NCBI GenBank assembly: GCA_002919305.1
Contig: PKFB01000021.1
Coordinates: 310,001 to 374,000 of the forward strand
Source of the DNA: Actinomycetales bacterium
GTDB taxonomy: Bacteria > Actinomycetota > Actinomycetes > Mycobacteriales > Micromonosporaceae
Length of the DNA stretch: 64,000 nt
Reading direction: 5' to 3'
Positions 1-8,077 of the stretch are shown here, one piece after another; within the stretch, counting starts at the first letter, position 1; every line of letters begins with the position of its first letter. The notes beneath the pieces were generated by a model, which saw only the letters and a program-made list of their open reading frames with translations, had not been told where the DNA came from and made no database searches. The translations under genes and the position numbers were made by a program.

Positions 1-1624
1 CCAAATTCGGATCCCGCTGCAACAGCAACGCCGCCACTCCCGCCACAAACGGTGAAGCCATGCTGGTCCCGGCCATCACCACGTGCTCCCGGTCGAGGAT
101 GAGCGCTCGGGGTAGGTGAGCATTCCGCGAAAGCGCGGATGCGATCATGGCGCCCGGCGCCGCGACGTCCGGCTTGGGGTGTTCGTCCCGACGCGGTCCT
201 TCGCTGGAGAAGTCCGCAATGTCGTTGGGTTCCAACCCCGTGGCGCGCTGCGCGCCATCGATATCGGTCCAGCTGACCTTGGTGGTGTACGCGGCGGCGG
301 TCACCGCCTGCGTCGCCGCTCCTGGGGAGCCGATCTTGTAGGCGTCGTCGGCGTAACGGCCGGTGAACTGTGCGGGCAGGTCCGGTGAGGACAGGATCCA
401 CGCGTCGACCTGACCGTTGCTTACCGAAGCGCCCCGGAGACGCAGCCGCCACAGCCGGGAGGGAGCCGACGCGGAGCTGTTCGGCTCCACCAGCACCAGA
501 GCGTTGTGATCACCGTTGATCGGGTCGGGTCCGGGGGTAGCGATTCGGATCCTGCCATCGCCGGTTATGTACTGCCGCACCGGCGATCCACCGGTGATGA
601 TCGACTGGAACGGAGTGGACTCCCCGGAGGGTCCGGCCACCGCGATGTCCAGCGCGTCAGCACCGGCGTACCAGATATTCAATTCGAAAGGCCCGGCGGC
701 GGCGCAGGTGATCGTCCGCTGCCCGCCCTGGGTGATCTGGGTCCGAGCGTGAATGTCGTCGTTCCCCTCATTGCCGGCGGCGCAGACCACGATCCTGCCG
801 GGCCCGCTGACGGCGTCGATGATCTGCGAAAGCGGGTCGGTGCCGTCGTGCGGATCGCCGTGCCCACCCAGGCTGAGGTTGACCACCACCGGCATCCCCA
901 GCTCCGAGGCCACTCGGACGCAGTACCGCACCCCGTCGGCGATGTGGGCGTCCAGCAGGTCGGTCTTGACAATCACGAGCCGGGCACCGGGCGCCACTCC
1001 CGGATAGGTGGCGTCAGCGCCGGCCGCAATCCCGGCCACGTGAGTGCCGTGCCCATCGGTGTCTCGGGACAGCCGGATCTGCTCCCCAATCAGCTCGGCC
1101 CCGTACCGGCCCTCCGGCACCCCTGAACCGGGGAGCGTCTGGTCCCAGATCCGTTCGATCCGCCCCGTAAAAGCCGGATGTTGGGGATCGATCCCGGTGT
1201 CGACCACTCCGATCACGACCCCTTCCCCGGTCAACCCGCTTCGACGGACGAATTCAGGGAGCGCGACCGCGCCAGGTGCCACATCCATCAGAGGGCGCAG
1301 TCTGCGCGCCGCGATCAGCTGCCCCACCGCGGGATCGGAGCTGATGCGATCCAGCGCGTCCAGCGCCACAATGCCGGTACGCGGGGCCTCCTCGGCCGCC
1401 CCACCGGTCTCATTGAGCTCCAAACCCGCTTCGGCCAACCGGGTCAACTCCTCACCGGAGCGCAGCGGACCCCGGACGAACACCACCGCTCGGGTAGGTC
1501 GGGTGGTTTCGGTGATCGTGACGAGCCCGAGGGTGCGGGCTCGGTGCGTCAGCGAGAGGTTGCCGTCAGCGGAATACTGGTCGTACGCAGTGGCGAGGGA
1601 GGCGGAGAGTTTGGTGAAGTCCAT
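1..1624 (-). CDS. Subtilisin-like serine protease (S8), 3' end outside window
   Basis: Family S8 endopeptidase; about 541 residues are visible and the C-terminus runs off the left edge. All three catalytic blocks are present: Asp in VVDTGIDP (about residue 138), His in DGHGTHVAGI (about 185) and Ser in AGTSMASPFVAG just before the edge. About 200 residues between the His and Ser blocks contain an insertion of jelly-roll/PA-like character, as in larger subtilases. The ATG is set by an AGGAGG seven bases upstream. The N-terminus (MDFTKLSASLATAYDQYSAD) is hydrophilic with no signal peptide, so the protein looks intracellular or is exported by a non-Sec route. The N-terminal 100 residues may be a prodomain-like region. 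It lies downstream of, and on the same strand as, the XRE/ClpP-like pair. The family is certain; substrate and location are not. Confidence 0.93.
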   Translation of the reverse strand, partial: MDFTKLSASLATAYDQYSADGNLSLTHRARTLGLVTITETTRPTRAVVFVRGPLRSGEELTRLAEAGLELNETGGAAEEAPRTGIVALDALDRISSDPAVGQLIAARRLRPLMDVAPGAVALPEFVRRSGLTGEGVVIGVVDTGIDPQHPAFTGRIERIWDQTLPGSGVPEGRYGAELIGEQIRLSRDTDGHGTHVAGIAAGADATYPGVAPGARLVIVKTDLLDAHIADGVRYCVRVASELGMPVVVNLSLGGHGDPHDGTDPLSQIIDAVSGPGRIVVCAAGNEGNDDIHARTQITQGGQRTITCAAAGPFELNIWYAGADALDIAVAGPSGESTPFQSIITGGSPVRQYITGDGRIRIATPGPDPINGDHNALVLVEPNSSASAPSRLWRLRLRGASVSNGQVDAWILSSPDLPAQFTGRYADDAYKIGSPGAATQAVTAAAYTTKVSWTDIDGAQRATGLEPNDIADFSSEGPRRDEHPKPDVAAPGAMIASALSRNAHLPRALILDREHVVMAGTSMASPFVAGVAALLLQRDPNL

Positions 1625-1726
1625 GGCGGAGACCTCCTGGTTGTGATGGCGCCATGCTCCTTCACCATCTCCACGATTAGTATCGGGTTCACGACTGTTC
1701 GTACATAGATCGACCAAACAGTCGGA

Positions 1727-2150
1727 TTATTCAGCTTTTCGGGCGATTTCCTGAACCAAGCCGTATTCAATCGCCTCTGACGCACTCAACATCCGGACAG
1801 CGCTGAGATCGGTCTCCACCTGTAAACGCGAACGCCGCATCTAGATCCCCGTCGGGGCAACGCAGGTGAAGCTGGATCCGCTCCCCGTCGTTGGCTTCCA
1901 TGGCCAGCAGCTGAGCCGCCACCCGGGTACCGAGCTGGGCGGTGAGCTCTCCCTGGAGCAGCACGATGCCCTGATCAAACAGCCGTTCGGCCAGCCACGA
2001 TTCCAGCTCACTCGACTCCTGCCCCGACCCGGGTCGCGGTTCCCGTTCGGGCTCCGGACGTCCGGGAACGCTCCAACCAGGCTCCTCCCCGGGGTACCGA
2101 CCGCGTACGGTGATCGTCAGTGCTGGGGTCGTCCGTGCGGGGATCGTCAT
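1727..2150 (-). pseudogene. ClpP-like protease remnant with internal deletion and frameshift
   Basis: The first frame (start 2150) runs through a Pro-rich leader into a ClpP-type N-terminal fold: WLAERLFDQGIVLLQGELT, then VAAQLLAMEANDGERIQLHL and CPDGDLDAAFA, matching the ERIIFLG / AQLLFLEAED / INSPGGS region of ClpP. It then leaves the family and stops at 1767. In another frame, starting about 30 codons before a TAA at 1727-1729, the ClpP C-terminus appears: RMLSASEAIEYGLVQEIARK, matching the F-LSAPEAVEYGLV block. About 110 codons that would hold the catalytic Ser and His are missing, and the Asp position is not conserved, so the product cannot be an active peptidase. The ATG overlaps the stop of the upstream XRE gene (ATGA), so the two form an operon. 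A functional truncated protein is possible but less likely than decay. Confidence 0.8.
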
Positions 2151-2467
2151 GTCGCCTCCACTTCAGCGACCCCGGACCGCCGGTCAGGATCGGTCGTCCG
2201 GATTCGCATCTCTAACTGGCATCCGACCGCGGCGGCGTACCGCTCCAGCGTCGAGAGCCGGGCGTCGACCATGCCAGCCTCCAAACGCGCCACCGCCGGC
2301 TGGGACGTCCCCATCCGGGCCGCCACCTCCGCCTGAGAGAGCCCGGCGCGCCGGCGTTGTGCGGCCAGCTCGGTCAGCATTTGACGCCGTCGCTGCGCCA
2401 TCTCCCGAAAACCGGGCAGCAACGGCAGCTCATCGCCGGAGTCGACGTCATCTCCCGGGAAGGTCAT
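2147..2467 (-). CDS. XRE-family helix-turn-helix regulator
   Basis: A 106-residue DNA-binding protein. The HTH lies around residues 45-100: LSQAEVAARMGTSQPAVARL is a textbook XRE motif, preceded by an Arg-rich helix. The preferred start is the ATG at 2467; a TTG at 2500 in the same frame is possible but has no ribosome site. A TATACC box 10 bases before the ATG suggests a leaderless transcript, and the same bases form a near-palindrome (2473-2486) that may be its own operator. The stop overlaps the ATG of the ClpP-like gene. Known XRE proteins of this size are often repressors of small accessory operons; whether this one controls the ClpP-like partner or the subtilisin is inference. Confidence 0.85.
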   Translation of the reverse strand: MTFPGDDVDSGDELPLLPGFREMAQRRRQMLTELAAQRRRAGLSQAEVAARMGTSQPAVARLEAGMVDARLSTLERYAAAVGCQLEMRIRTTDPDRRSGVAEVEAT

Positions 2468-2472
2468 ATCGA

Positions 2473-2486
2473 AAACGGTATACCTT
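2473..2486. promoter_or_regulatory. Palindrome over the putative XRE-gene promoter
   Basis: A GGTATACC core is flanked by AA-x and x-TT, giving AAxGGTATACCxTT, symmetric except at the x positions. It contains a -10-like TATACC about 10 bases before the XRE ATG, placing the likely transcript start at or next to the start codon. Autoregulation by the XRE protein is inferred from position and symmetry. Confidence 0.45.
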
Positions 2487-2775
2487 TCCGGGCAGGACAA
2501 CCATCGTTCTCATCGATCAGGACAGTCAGGCGGAACGGCAGAGAGCGAAGCGGGGTACCGCATCGGTTACCCACTTTTGACCGTATCCGTAACCTGTTGT
2601 AATCAGGCCGGAGCAATGGGAATGGTAGACATCACCCGGTACGGTACCCGCCAGACGAGTCCTACACCGCGGCTGTGCGATTGGTAACCGACCCACACAG
2701 GGTCTCGTTGAGACATCGAAGGTGCTCGTAGGCTGCACCTGTCACATTTCCGAGGAGGAGGGCGAACTGAAGGTC

Positions 2776-3348
2776 ATGAATACTCCCGACAACCTCGGCC
2801 CTGACATGTCGATGACCGATGAATTCGCGTTGCCGGGGCGTGGCCTCCCACCCGCTCCCCGACCGGAGGCGATCTCCTCCAACGGCGCGGGTCCCCGGTC
2901 ACGGGTCGCCCGCCGGCCGGCTGAGCCCGCCTCCGAGGAACAATCCACACCGCCCGCACAGCCCCGTTCAGCGGCCACCGACCGTCCAGGCGAGCCCGCG
3001 ACGCCGCAGCCTGTCTTCAACCCTGCTCCCCCCGACCGGGCGGAGCAGCCGCGCTACGAGGCCGCCCCTTACGAGGCCCCGCGCTCTGAAGGTCCCCGCT
3101 CTGAGCCCGCCTCTGCCGAGGGCCCTGCCCCGCGCTCGCGACGTCACGCGGCGGGACAGCCACAGAGCCCGGATGAACTGCTCAGTCAGGTCCCGTCCTC
3201 CATGGCGGAGCACCCGCTCCTGCTCGGGCTGCTGGCGGAGCTCCCTCCTCCTCACGCCGCCCCACCACCGGCCTATCTCGACCAGTGGTTGGAAGCCACC
3301 CGAGCGGTACTGGAGCTTCTCTACGCGCGAGCCAGCCTGAACGTCTGA
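2776..3348 (+). CDS. Unknown Pro-rich protein with conserved-looking C-terminal helix region
   Basis: About 190 residues if started at the ATG at 2776 (GAAGG three to four bases upstream); a GTG at 2722 in frame would add 18 residues. Residues 15-130 are low complexity, rich in Pro, Ala, Glu, Arg and Ser, with repeats of EAPRSEGPRSEP type, and are probably disordered. The last 55 residues (from DELLSQVPSSMAEHPLLLGL to the end) look like an ordered helical segment with a PPPAYLDQWLEATRAVLELL amphipathic helix. No signal peptide or membrane segment is seen. I do not recognise the family. It is transcribed away from the XRE/ClpP-like pair across a 300-base divergent region. Confidence 0.65.
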   Translation: MNTPDNLGPDMSMTDEFALPGRGLPPAPRPEAISSNGAGPRSRVARRPAEPASEEQSTPPAQPRSAATDRPGEPATPQPVFNPAPPDRAEQPRYEAAPYEAPRSEGPRSEPASAEGPAPRSRRHAAGQPQSPDELLSQVPSSMAEHPLLLGLLAELPPPHAAPPPAYLDQWLEATRAVLELLYARASLNV

Positions 3349-3508
3349 GTTCGCCCTCCCGAATCTCTTCCACATAAGGATTTAGTCCGGGCCGATCGCG
3401 AGGTCTGGCCGTCAGGCCATCCCCGCGGGGCCCGGACATCTGCTGGACGTCTGAGGTGAATACCAGAGCGAATATCACACGGTACGCGCCGGAAATCGCG
3501 AGAGTCGA

Positions 3509-4180
3509 TTAGAACTCGCAGACCCGCCAGCCATCACTCTCCCGCACCAGCGGCACGGTCTCTACTTCGGAGTGCATCTCTCCCGCGAATTCAATCGTCA
3601 TTTCGACGTCAACCTCGGCCTCATCGCCGTTGATCCGCTCCTCCAGGATCTGCCATTCAATATTGGTCATAATCGCCATACCGCTGACCTCATCCGCGGC
3701 AGCCTGCTGGAAAGACTCGAGATCATTGGAGCACACATACTGAGCCGCGCCGTCGAAATCGCCCTCGCTCACGTGCTGGAAGAACGCCTCGGTTACCTCT
3801 GAGGGCGACGCCGAGGAATCAGCAGCCCCATCACGCGTAAGGAAGAAGGCCACCGCACCCACGCCCAGAAGGAGGACGACCACACCAGCGAGGATCCCCA
3901 CGATCAGCCCGGTGCGCTTCTGCGGCTGAGCTCCTGGCATACCGGGGCCGGGTGGTGGGAATCCTCCCGGCTGCCCTCCCCCGTACGGGGTCGGTCCGTA
4001 GGCGGGCGGCACGGATTGAGGCTGCCCCGGTCCGGGGTACCCGGCAGGCGCAGTCGGGTAACCGCCGCCTGAAACGGGCGCTCCGCTCACCGGCGGTTGT
4101 CCGTATGGCGGTTGAGCTCCGTAACCAGGCTGCTGACCGTACGGATCGTAGGAGTAACCAGAGCCGGATGGTTGAGTCAT
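3509..4180 (-). CDS. Membrane-anchored DUF4878-like protein
   Basis: 223 residues. Residues 1-95 are a cytoplasmic Gly/Pro/Tyr/Gln-rich tail with YGQQPGYG-type repeats. One transmembrane helix follows (LIVGILAGVVVLLLGVGAVA, about residues 92-115), then an extracytoplasmic domain of about 105 residues beginning SPSEVTEAFFQHVSEGDFDG and ending LVRESDGWRVCEF. That pattern is typical of NTF2-like DUF4878 domains, and the domain has two cysteines. The ATG at 4180 is preferred because GGGG lies six bases upstream; an ATG at 4198 is the alternative. It is convergent with the gene ending at 3348. Role unknown; such proteins are common in actinobacterial envelopes. Confidence 0.8.
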   Translation of the reverse strand: MTQPSGSGYSYDPYGQQPGYGAQPPYGQPPVSGAPVSGGGYPTAPAGYPGPGQPQSVPPAYGPTPYGGGQPGGFPPPGPGMPGAQPQKRTGLIVGILAGVVVLLLGVGAVAFFLTRDGAADSSASPSEVTEAFFQHVSEGDFDGAAQYVCSNDLESFQQAAADEVSGMAIMTNIEWQILEERINGDEAEVDVEMTIEFAGEMHSEVETVPLVRESDGWRVCEF

Positions 4181-4751
4181 TGCTGCCCCACTACTCATGA
4201 TCAATAACCACGGCGCAGCTCAGAGTAGTACACCCGCCGGACTTAAAACTCACCAAAAAGTGCCACCTAGAACCACGTCTGGTTTCCTGGCCGACGGATT
4301 AAAAACGCGTTTCGCACACCCTACCCATCGATGATCATGGCACCTTCAGGCATACCACACGGAAACGGTTGAACGCACTTTCAAGATCAGAAGCGACTTG
4401 CTATGAGTAACACACGGCCCGGGCAAAGCGTCCAACCACTCCCGCGGCCCGACAGGTCAGCACTGCTGGCTCTCGGCTCGAGACACGTGACTGTCGTCCC
4501 CCGTCACCGTAGCCCGCCCGTCCCAGCGACCGGACTCCTCCACGCGTCCGCACGCTCCCCAGTCAGACCACGCCGACCCGATGGTTACGTGCGTCACCCC
4601 ACAGCCGCTCACCATCCCGGATCCCGGTAGGTCTTTTGAAAGCCGGTCTTAAGTAAGACCACGCCCCAAAGTGCGGTTCCCGCTCCTCCGCTCTTCGACG
4701 CGGAGCGCGCCGGCCCCTCCGGGTACAGGCTCAGCCCACGCAGCCCCTGAC
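4181..4751. other. Gene-free stretch between DUF4878 gene and tRNA-Leu
   Basis: No convincing gene is seen. The short reading frames here have no ribosome site and unlike composition. A small inverted repeat, GGTCTT-aagt-AAGACC, lies at 4645-4660. The upstream part should hold the promoter of the DUF4878 gene, but no clear -35/-10 pair can be assigned. Confidence 0.5.
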
Positions 4752-4791
4752 ACACGAAGTGGGTTCCCGCTTTCGGGAACCCACTTCGTGT
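4752..4791 (-). terminator. Perfect 18-bp hairpin behind tRNA-Leu
   Basis: The arms at 4752-4769 and 4774-4791 are exact reverse complements with a 4-base loop, beginning five bases past the encoded CCA end. No U-tract follows, as is common for actinobacterial terminators. It most likely terminates the tRNA transcript. Confidence 0.8.
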
Positions 4792-4796
4792 TCTCC

Positions 4797-4882
4797 TGGT
4801 GGGGAAGGGGGGAGTTGAACCCCCACGCCCTCTCGGGCACACGGACCTGAACCGTGCGCGTCTGCCATTCCGCCACTTCCCC
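4797..4882 (-). tRNA. tRNA-Leu (anticodon CAG)
   Basis: An 86-base class II tRNA. The acceptor arm GGGGAAG pairs with CTTCCCC and the CCA end is encoded. The anticodon stem is CACGG/CCGTG around loop TTCAGGT, giving CAG. A short variable arm follows, then T-arm GGGGG-TTCAACT-CCCCC with the GTTCAA signature. A tRNA-Leu next to fhaA is conserved in mycobacteria, consistent with the origin-proximal placement. Confidence 0.97.
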
Positions 4883-5069
4883 TGGCGAACGCCGCCCGTT
4901 TCGGCGCTGTACCGAGCGGGCTACTAGATACTAGCCCTACGCGGGTTGATCGTATCCAACAGGGGTGGCACTTTCGAGATACCCCTCTTTCGAGGAACCT
5001 CGGTGTCCCACCGTTGGACATCGACCGACAGTGATCCCGGAGCAGCCCCAGGATTCTGTCGCCCTTGGG

Positions 5070-5095
5070 ACATCGCGATGTCACCATCGCGATGT
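5070..5095. promoter_or_regulatory. Inverted repeat in the fhaA leader
   Basis: ACATCGCGATG, 4-base loop TCAC, then CATCGCGATGT: an exact 11-bp inverted repeat ending 114 bases upstream of the fhaA start. It could be an operator or a leader hairpin for the wall-kinase operon. No known regulator motif is recognised. Confidence 0.45.
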
Positions 5096-5209
5096 TCCCG
5101 CAGGCAGCGCCCTACGAGCCAGGCAAGGGTAGCACGCAGGACACGCTCGTTGCGCCAGCCCATGGCCCGGCCAGATACCATCGAGGCCACGGAACCCGAG
5201 GAGGAGCCG

Positions 5210-6070
5210 GTGAGCGTTCTGCAACGCTTCGAAAAGCGGCTGGAGAGCTTGGTCGAGGGTGCCTTCGCCAAGGTCTTCAAGGGTGTCGTGCACCCTGTGG
5301 AGATCGCGAGCGCCATGCAGCGCGAGGCTGAGGCGCACAGGGCGATCCTCGCCGGCGGGCGCACCCTTGTACCCAACCGCTATGTGATTGATCTTTCACC
5401 GTACGATCATGGCCGTCTGGCCCCTTACGCCGCTGCTCTGGCCCAAGAGTTGGCTCAGGCGCAGGCGGAATACATCGGCGAGAACGGCTGGACGGTCTAC
5501 GGCGATGTCATCGTCGAGATCGAACGGGGTGAAGGGCTGGACACGGGGATGTTCCGAGTCACCGCCGAGGTGTACACCGGTACTGAACCGGCTCCCGCGT
5601 ACCCCGGTAGTGGTGGATATCCGCAGCAGCCGACGGGCGGGTATCCCCAGCAGGGCTATGACGCGCCACCGCCACCGCCCTCGCCCTATGACGCGCCGTC
5701 GCCAGCTCCGTCGCCCTACGACATGGCCGCGCCCCAGAGCCCGTACGGTCCCGGTCCGACCAGTGCTCCGCCCGCGCCTCACCAGGCACACAACGCGCGG
5801 CTGATCGCCAGCGACGGGCGGCAGTACGCGGTGGCGATCGGTTCCACGATCATCGGACGGGGGGAACAGGCACAGATGCGTCTGCCCGACGTCGGTATTT
5901 CCCGTCGTCACGCACGGCTGGACTTCGACGGCACCCGCGTCGTCCTTACGGACCTGGGGTCGACCAACGGCACCTTGGTCAATGGACAGCGGATCTCCGC
6001 CGTCGCACTCCAGCCCGGTGACGTGATTCAGCTGGGAACCACTACTTTGACGTTCCGTGTGGACGGCTGA
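5210..6070 (+). CDS. fhaA: FHA-domain protein FhaA
   Basis: 286 residues. Residues 1-115 form the FhaA N-terminal domain (DUF3662), starting MSVLQRFEKRLESLVEGAFA. Residues 120-190 are a Pro/Tyr/Gln-rich linker with SPYDAPSPAPSPYD repeats. The C-terminal FHA domain shows GRGEQAQMRLPD, SRRHARL and LGSTNGT, the phosphothreonine-binding loops. The GTG start is fixed by GGAGGAG five bases upstream; an upstream ATG would add unrelated residues. In mycobacteria FhaA binds phosphorylated MviN/MurJ-type partners and tunes peptidoglycan synthesis; that role is transferred by homology. It is first in the operon with fhaB, pstP, rodA, pbpA, pknA and pknB. Confidence 0.94.
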   Translation: MSVLQRFEKRLESLVEGAFAKVFKGVVHPVEIASAMQREAEAHRAILAGGRTLVPNRYVIDLSPYDHGRLAPYAAALAQELAQAQAEYIGENGWTVYGDVIVEIERGEGLDTGMFRVTAEVYTGTEPAPAYPGSGGYPQQPTGGYPQQGYDAPPPPPSPYDAPSPAPSPYDMAAPQSPYGPGPTSAPPAPHQAHNARLIASDGRQYAVAIGSTIIGRGEQAQMRLPDVGISRRHARLDFDGTRVVLTDLGSTNGTLVNGQRISAVALQPGDVIQLGTTTLTFRVDG

Positions 6071-6135
6071 TGGGGAACGCCCGCTCCATGACAGGATGTA
6101 CAGCGCCGCGACGCCTCGGGTGGTGAGACGTTCTC

Positions 6136-6621
6136 ATGCCTGAGGTTGTGCTCGCTGTCGCCCGATTCGGCTTCCTGATCCTGCTGTGGGTGTTCATATT
6201 CACGGTGGTCGGGGTGATCCGGCGAGATCTGTTTGCGGGGGCGCGGCAGAACCGACTCGTCGCGTCACCCCGCGTCGTCGGACTCCCGACAGCCAACGCT
6301 GGCCGGGCCACCAAGACACGGCGCGGTCGAGTTGCCCGTCAGCTCGTGGTGACCGAGGGCGCCCTGGCAGGTACCCGTATCACGCTGGGCAACCAGCCGA
6401 TCACGATTGGACGTGCCGAGGATTCCACTCTCGTGGTGGCCGACGACTACGCGTCAGCCCGCCACGCCCGTCTGACACCACGCAACGGTGAGTGGTACCT
6501 AGAAGACCTCGGCTCGACCAACGGGACCTACCTCGATCGCGCTAAGGTCACCGGACCAACACCTGTCCCCCTTGGCGTGCCGATCCGAATCGGCCGCACC
6601 GCGATCGAGTTACGGCCATGA
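6136..6621 (+). CDS. fhaB: FHA-domain membrane protein FhaB/FipA
   Basis: 161 residues. One N-terminal transmembrane helix (residues 5-27, VARFGFLILLWVFIFTVVGV), a basic linker, and a C-terminal FHA domain from about residue 70 with GRAEDSTLVV, SARHARL and LGSTNGTYLD. The usual phosphothreonine-contacting Arg, Ser and Asn are visible. It lies 65 bases after fhaA and overlaps pstP by four bases (ATGA), so translation is coupled. The mycobacterial counterpart links PknA phosphorylation to FtsZ/FtsQ at the septum; the role here is by homology. Confidence 0.93.
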   Translation: MPEVVLAVARFGFLILLWVFIFTVVGVIRRDLFAGARQNRLVASPRVVGLPTANAGRATKTRRGRVARQLVVTEGALAGTRITLGNQPITIGRAEDSTLVVADDYASARHARLTPRNGEWYLEDLGSTNGTYLDRAKVTGPTPVPLGVPIRIGRTAIELRP

Positions 6622-8069
6622 CCTTGACCCTCCGCTACGCGGCGCGCAGCGACCGCGGCCTCATCCGCGAAGGGAACCAGGATTCCGTCTTCGCAGGGCC
6701 GCGGCTCCTGGCTGTTGCCGATGGCATGGGCGGTATGGCCGCCGGTGATGTGGCTTCGAACATCGTCATCGGCGTCCTCGCCCCACTTGATGAGGATGTA
6801 CCCGGCGGTGACCTCATCGACGTACTCCGCAACGCCGTCGCCAACGCCAACCAGCAACTGCGTGAGGCCGTCGACGCGAACCCCCAGATGGAGGGCATGG
6901 GCACCACGCTCACCGCCATCCTCTTCGGTGGTACGCGTATCGGCTTGGTCCACGTCGGTGACTCCCGGGCCTACCTTCTCCGGGACTCTGAGCTCATCCA
7001 GATCACCAAGGACGACACCTACGTCCAGATGCTCGTCGATGAGGGGCGGATCACCGCCGAGGAGGCCAACAGCCATCCTCAGCGCTCCCTGCTCACCCGG
7101 GCGTTGGACGGTCGGGATGTCGATCCGGAGTATTCGGTACGCGAGGCGCGTGCGGGCGACCGGTACCTGCTGTGCAGTGATGGCCTGTCAGGGGTGGTGA
7201 GCCAGGAAACGATCGCCCAGACACTGCGGGAGATCAAAGATCCCAGTCAGTGTGTGGAGCGGTTGATCCAACTCGCACTACGTGGCGGTGGCCCTGACAA
7301 CGTCACTGTGATCGTCGCCGACGTCACCGACGACGCCGACATCGTCGAGTCGCAGCCGGTGGTGGGTGGAGCCGCTGCCCAGGACCGCGGCTTGGCGACC
7401 GCGGCTGATCGCAGTAGTCCGGCTGGCCGTGCGGCGCTGGCCGCGCCGCCTCGGAACTCCACACCTTCACCCGAGAACTACGAAGACGACGAGGATGACG
7501 AGTCGCCCCGGCGCTCCAAACTGCGCGTCCTAGTCGTCGCCGTGATCTTGATCATGCTGTTCGCCGCGGGTGGCTGGTTCGGCTGGCACTACACCCAATC
7601 CCAGTACTTCGTGGGGGTCACCGAAGAGGGATACGTGGCGGTGTTTCGCGGTGTCCCCGGCGAGATCGCGGGCCTGAACCTGTCGTCTGTGGAGGAGGCG
7701 AGCACAGAGATCACCGTGGACGACCTCGTCGCCCACGAACGCGCCCGGGTGGAGCGGGGGATTCCCGCAGAGAACCGGGCCGCGGCGTACGCCACATTCC
7801 GGGAGATCACCGCTAACACTCCCGACAACGACTATCTGCTCCCGCTGTGCTGGGAGGACGACAACGACGCGGCCGTGCCTCCTCCCCAGGACGTGACCCC
7901 GTCCCCCTCCACGTCTATTGCCCCGTCGCCCACCCCCTCCACCGACGCTGCCAGCCCGACGCCGGATCCCTCGGCGTCAGAGAGCCTGGTTTCTCCTTCT
8001 CCGGAGCCCACGCAGCTGGAGACCACCCGAGAACCGGCTGAACCTGGCGTGAACTGCCGCGAGGACTAG
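6618..8069 (+). CDS. pstP: PP2C-family Ser/Thr phosphatase PstP
   Basis: 483 residues. The catalytic PPM domain (about 1-240) carries the metal-binding motifs REGNQDS, VADGMGG, HVGDSRAYL, CSDGLSG and GGGPDNVTVI. A cytoplasmic linker with an acidic stretch (YEDDEDDE) precedes a transmembrane helix at about 302-325, then an extracellular region of about 155 residues ending in a Pro/Ser/Thr-rich tail. It dephosphorylates PknA/PknB and their substrates. The start overlaps fhaB; rodA begins eight bases downstream. Full length with every motif intact. Confidence 0.96.
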   Translation: MTLTLRYAARSDRGLIREGNQDSVFAGPRLLAVADGMGGMAAGDVASNIVIGVLAPLDEDVPGGDLIDVLRNAVANANQQLREAVDANPQMEGMGTTLTAILFGGTRIGLVHVGDSRAYLLRDSELIQITKDDTYVQMLVDEGRITAEEANSHPQRSLLTRALDGRDVDPEYSVREARAGDRYLLCSDGLSGVVSQETIAQTLREIKDPSQCVERLIQLALRGGGPDNVTVIVADVTDDADIVESQPVVGGAAAQDRGLATAADRSSPAGRAALAAPPRNSTPSPENYEDDEDDESPRRSKLRVLVVAVILIMLFAAGGWFGWHYTQSQYFVGVTEEGYVAVFRGVPGEIAGLNLSSVEEASTEITVDDLVAHERARVERGIPAENRAAAYATFREITANTPDNDYLLPLCWEDDNDAAVPPPQDVTPSPSTSIAPSPTPSTDAASPTPDPSASESLVSPSPEPTQLETTREPAEPGVNCRED

Positions 8070-8077
8070 AAAGACTC

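Noticed and set aside
506..1126. Plus-strand frames over the subtilisin
   Set aside because: The minus strand carries all three catalytic motifs of S8.
4403..4630. Possible 75-residue gene in the gap before tRNA-Leu
   Set aside because: No ribosome site and Pro/Arg/His-rich composition unlike nearby genes.
4797..4882. tRNA gene as attachment site of an integrated element
   Set aside because: No integrase or repeated tRNA end is found nearby, and the neighbours are conserved chromosomal genes.
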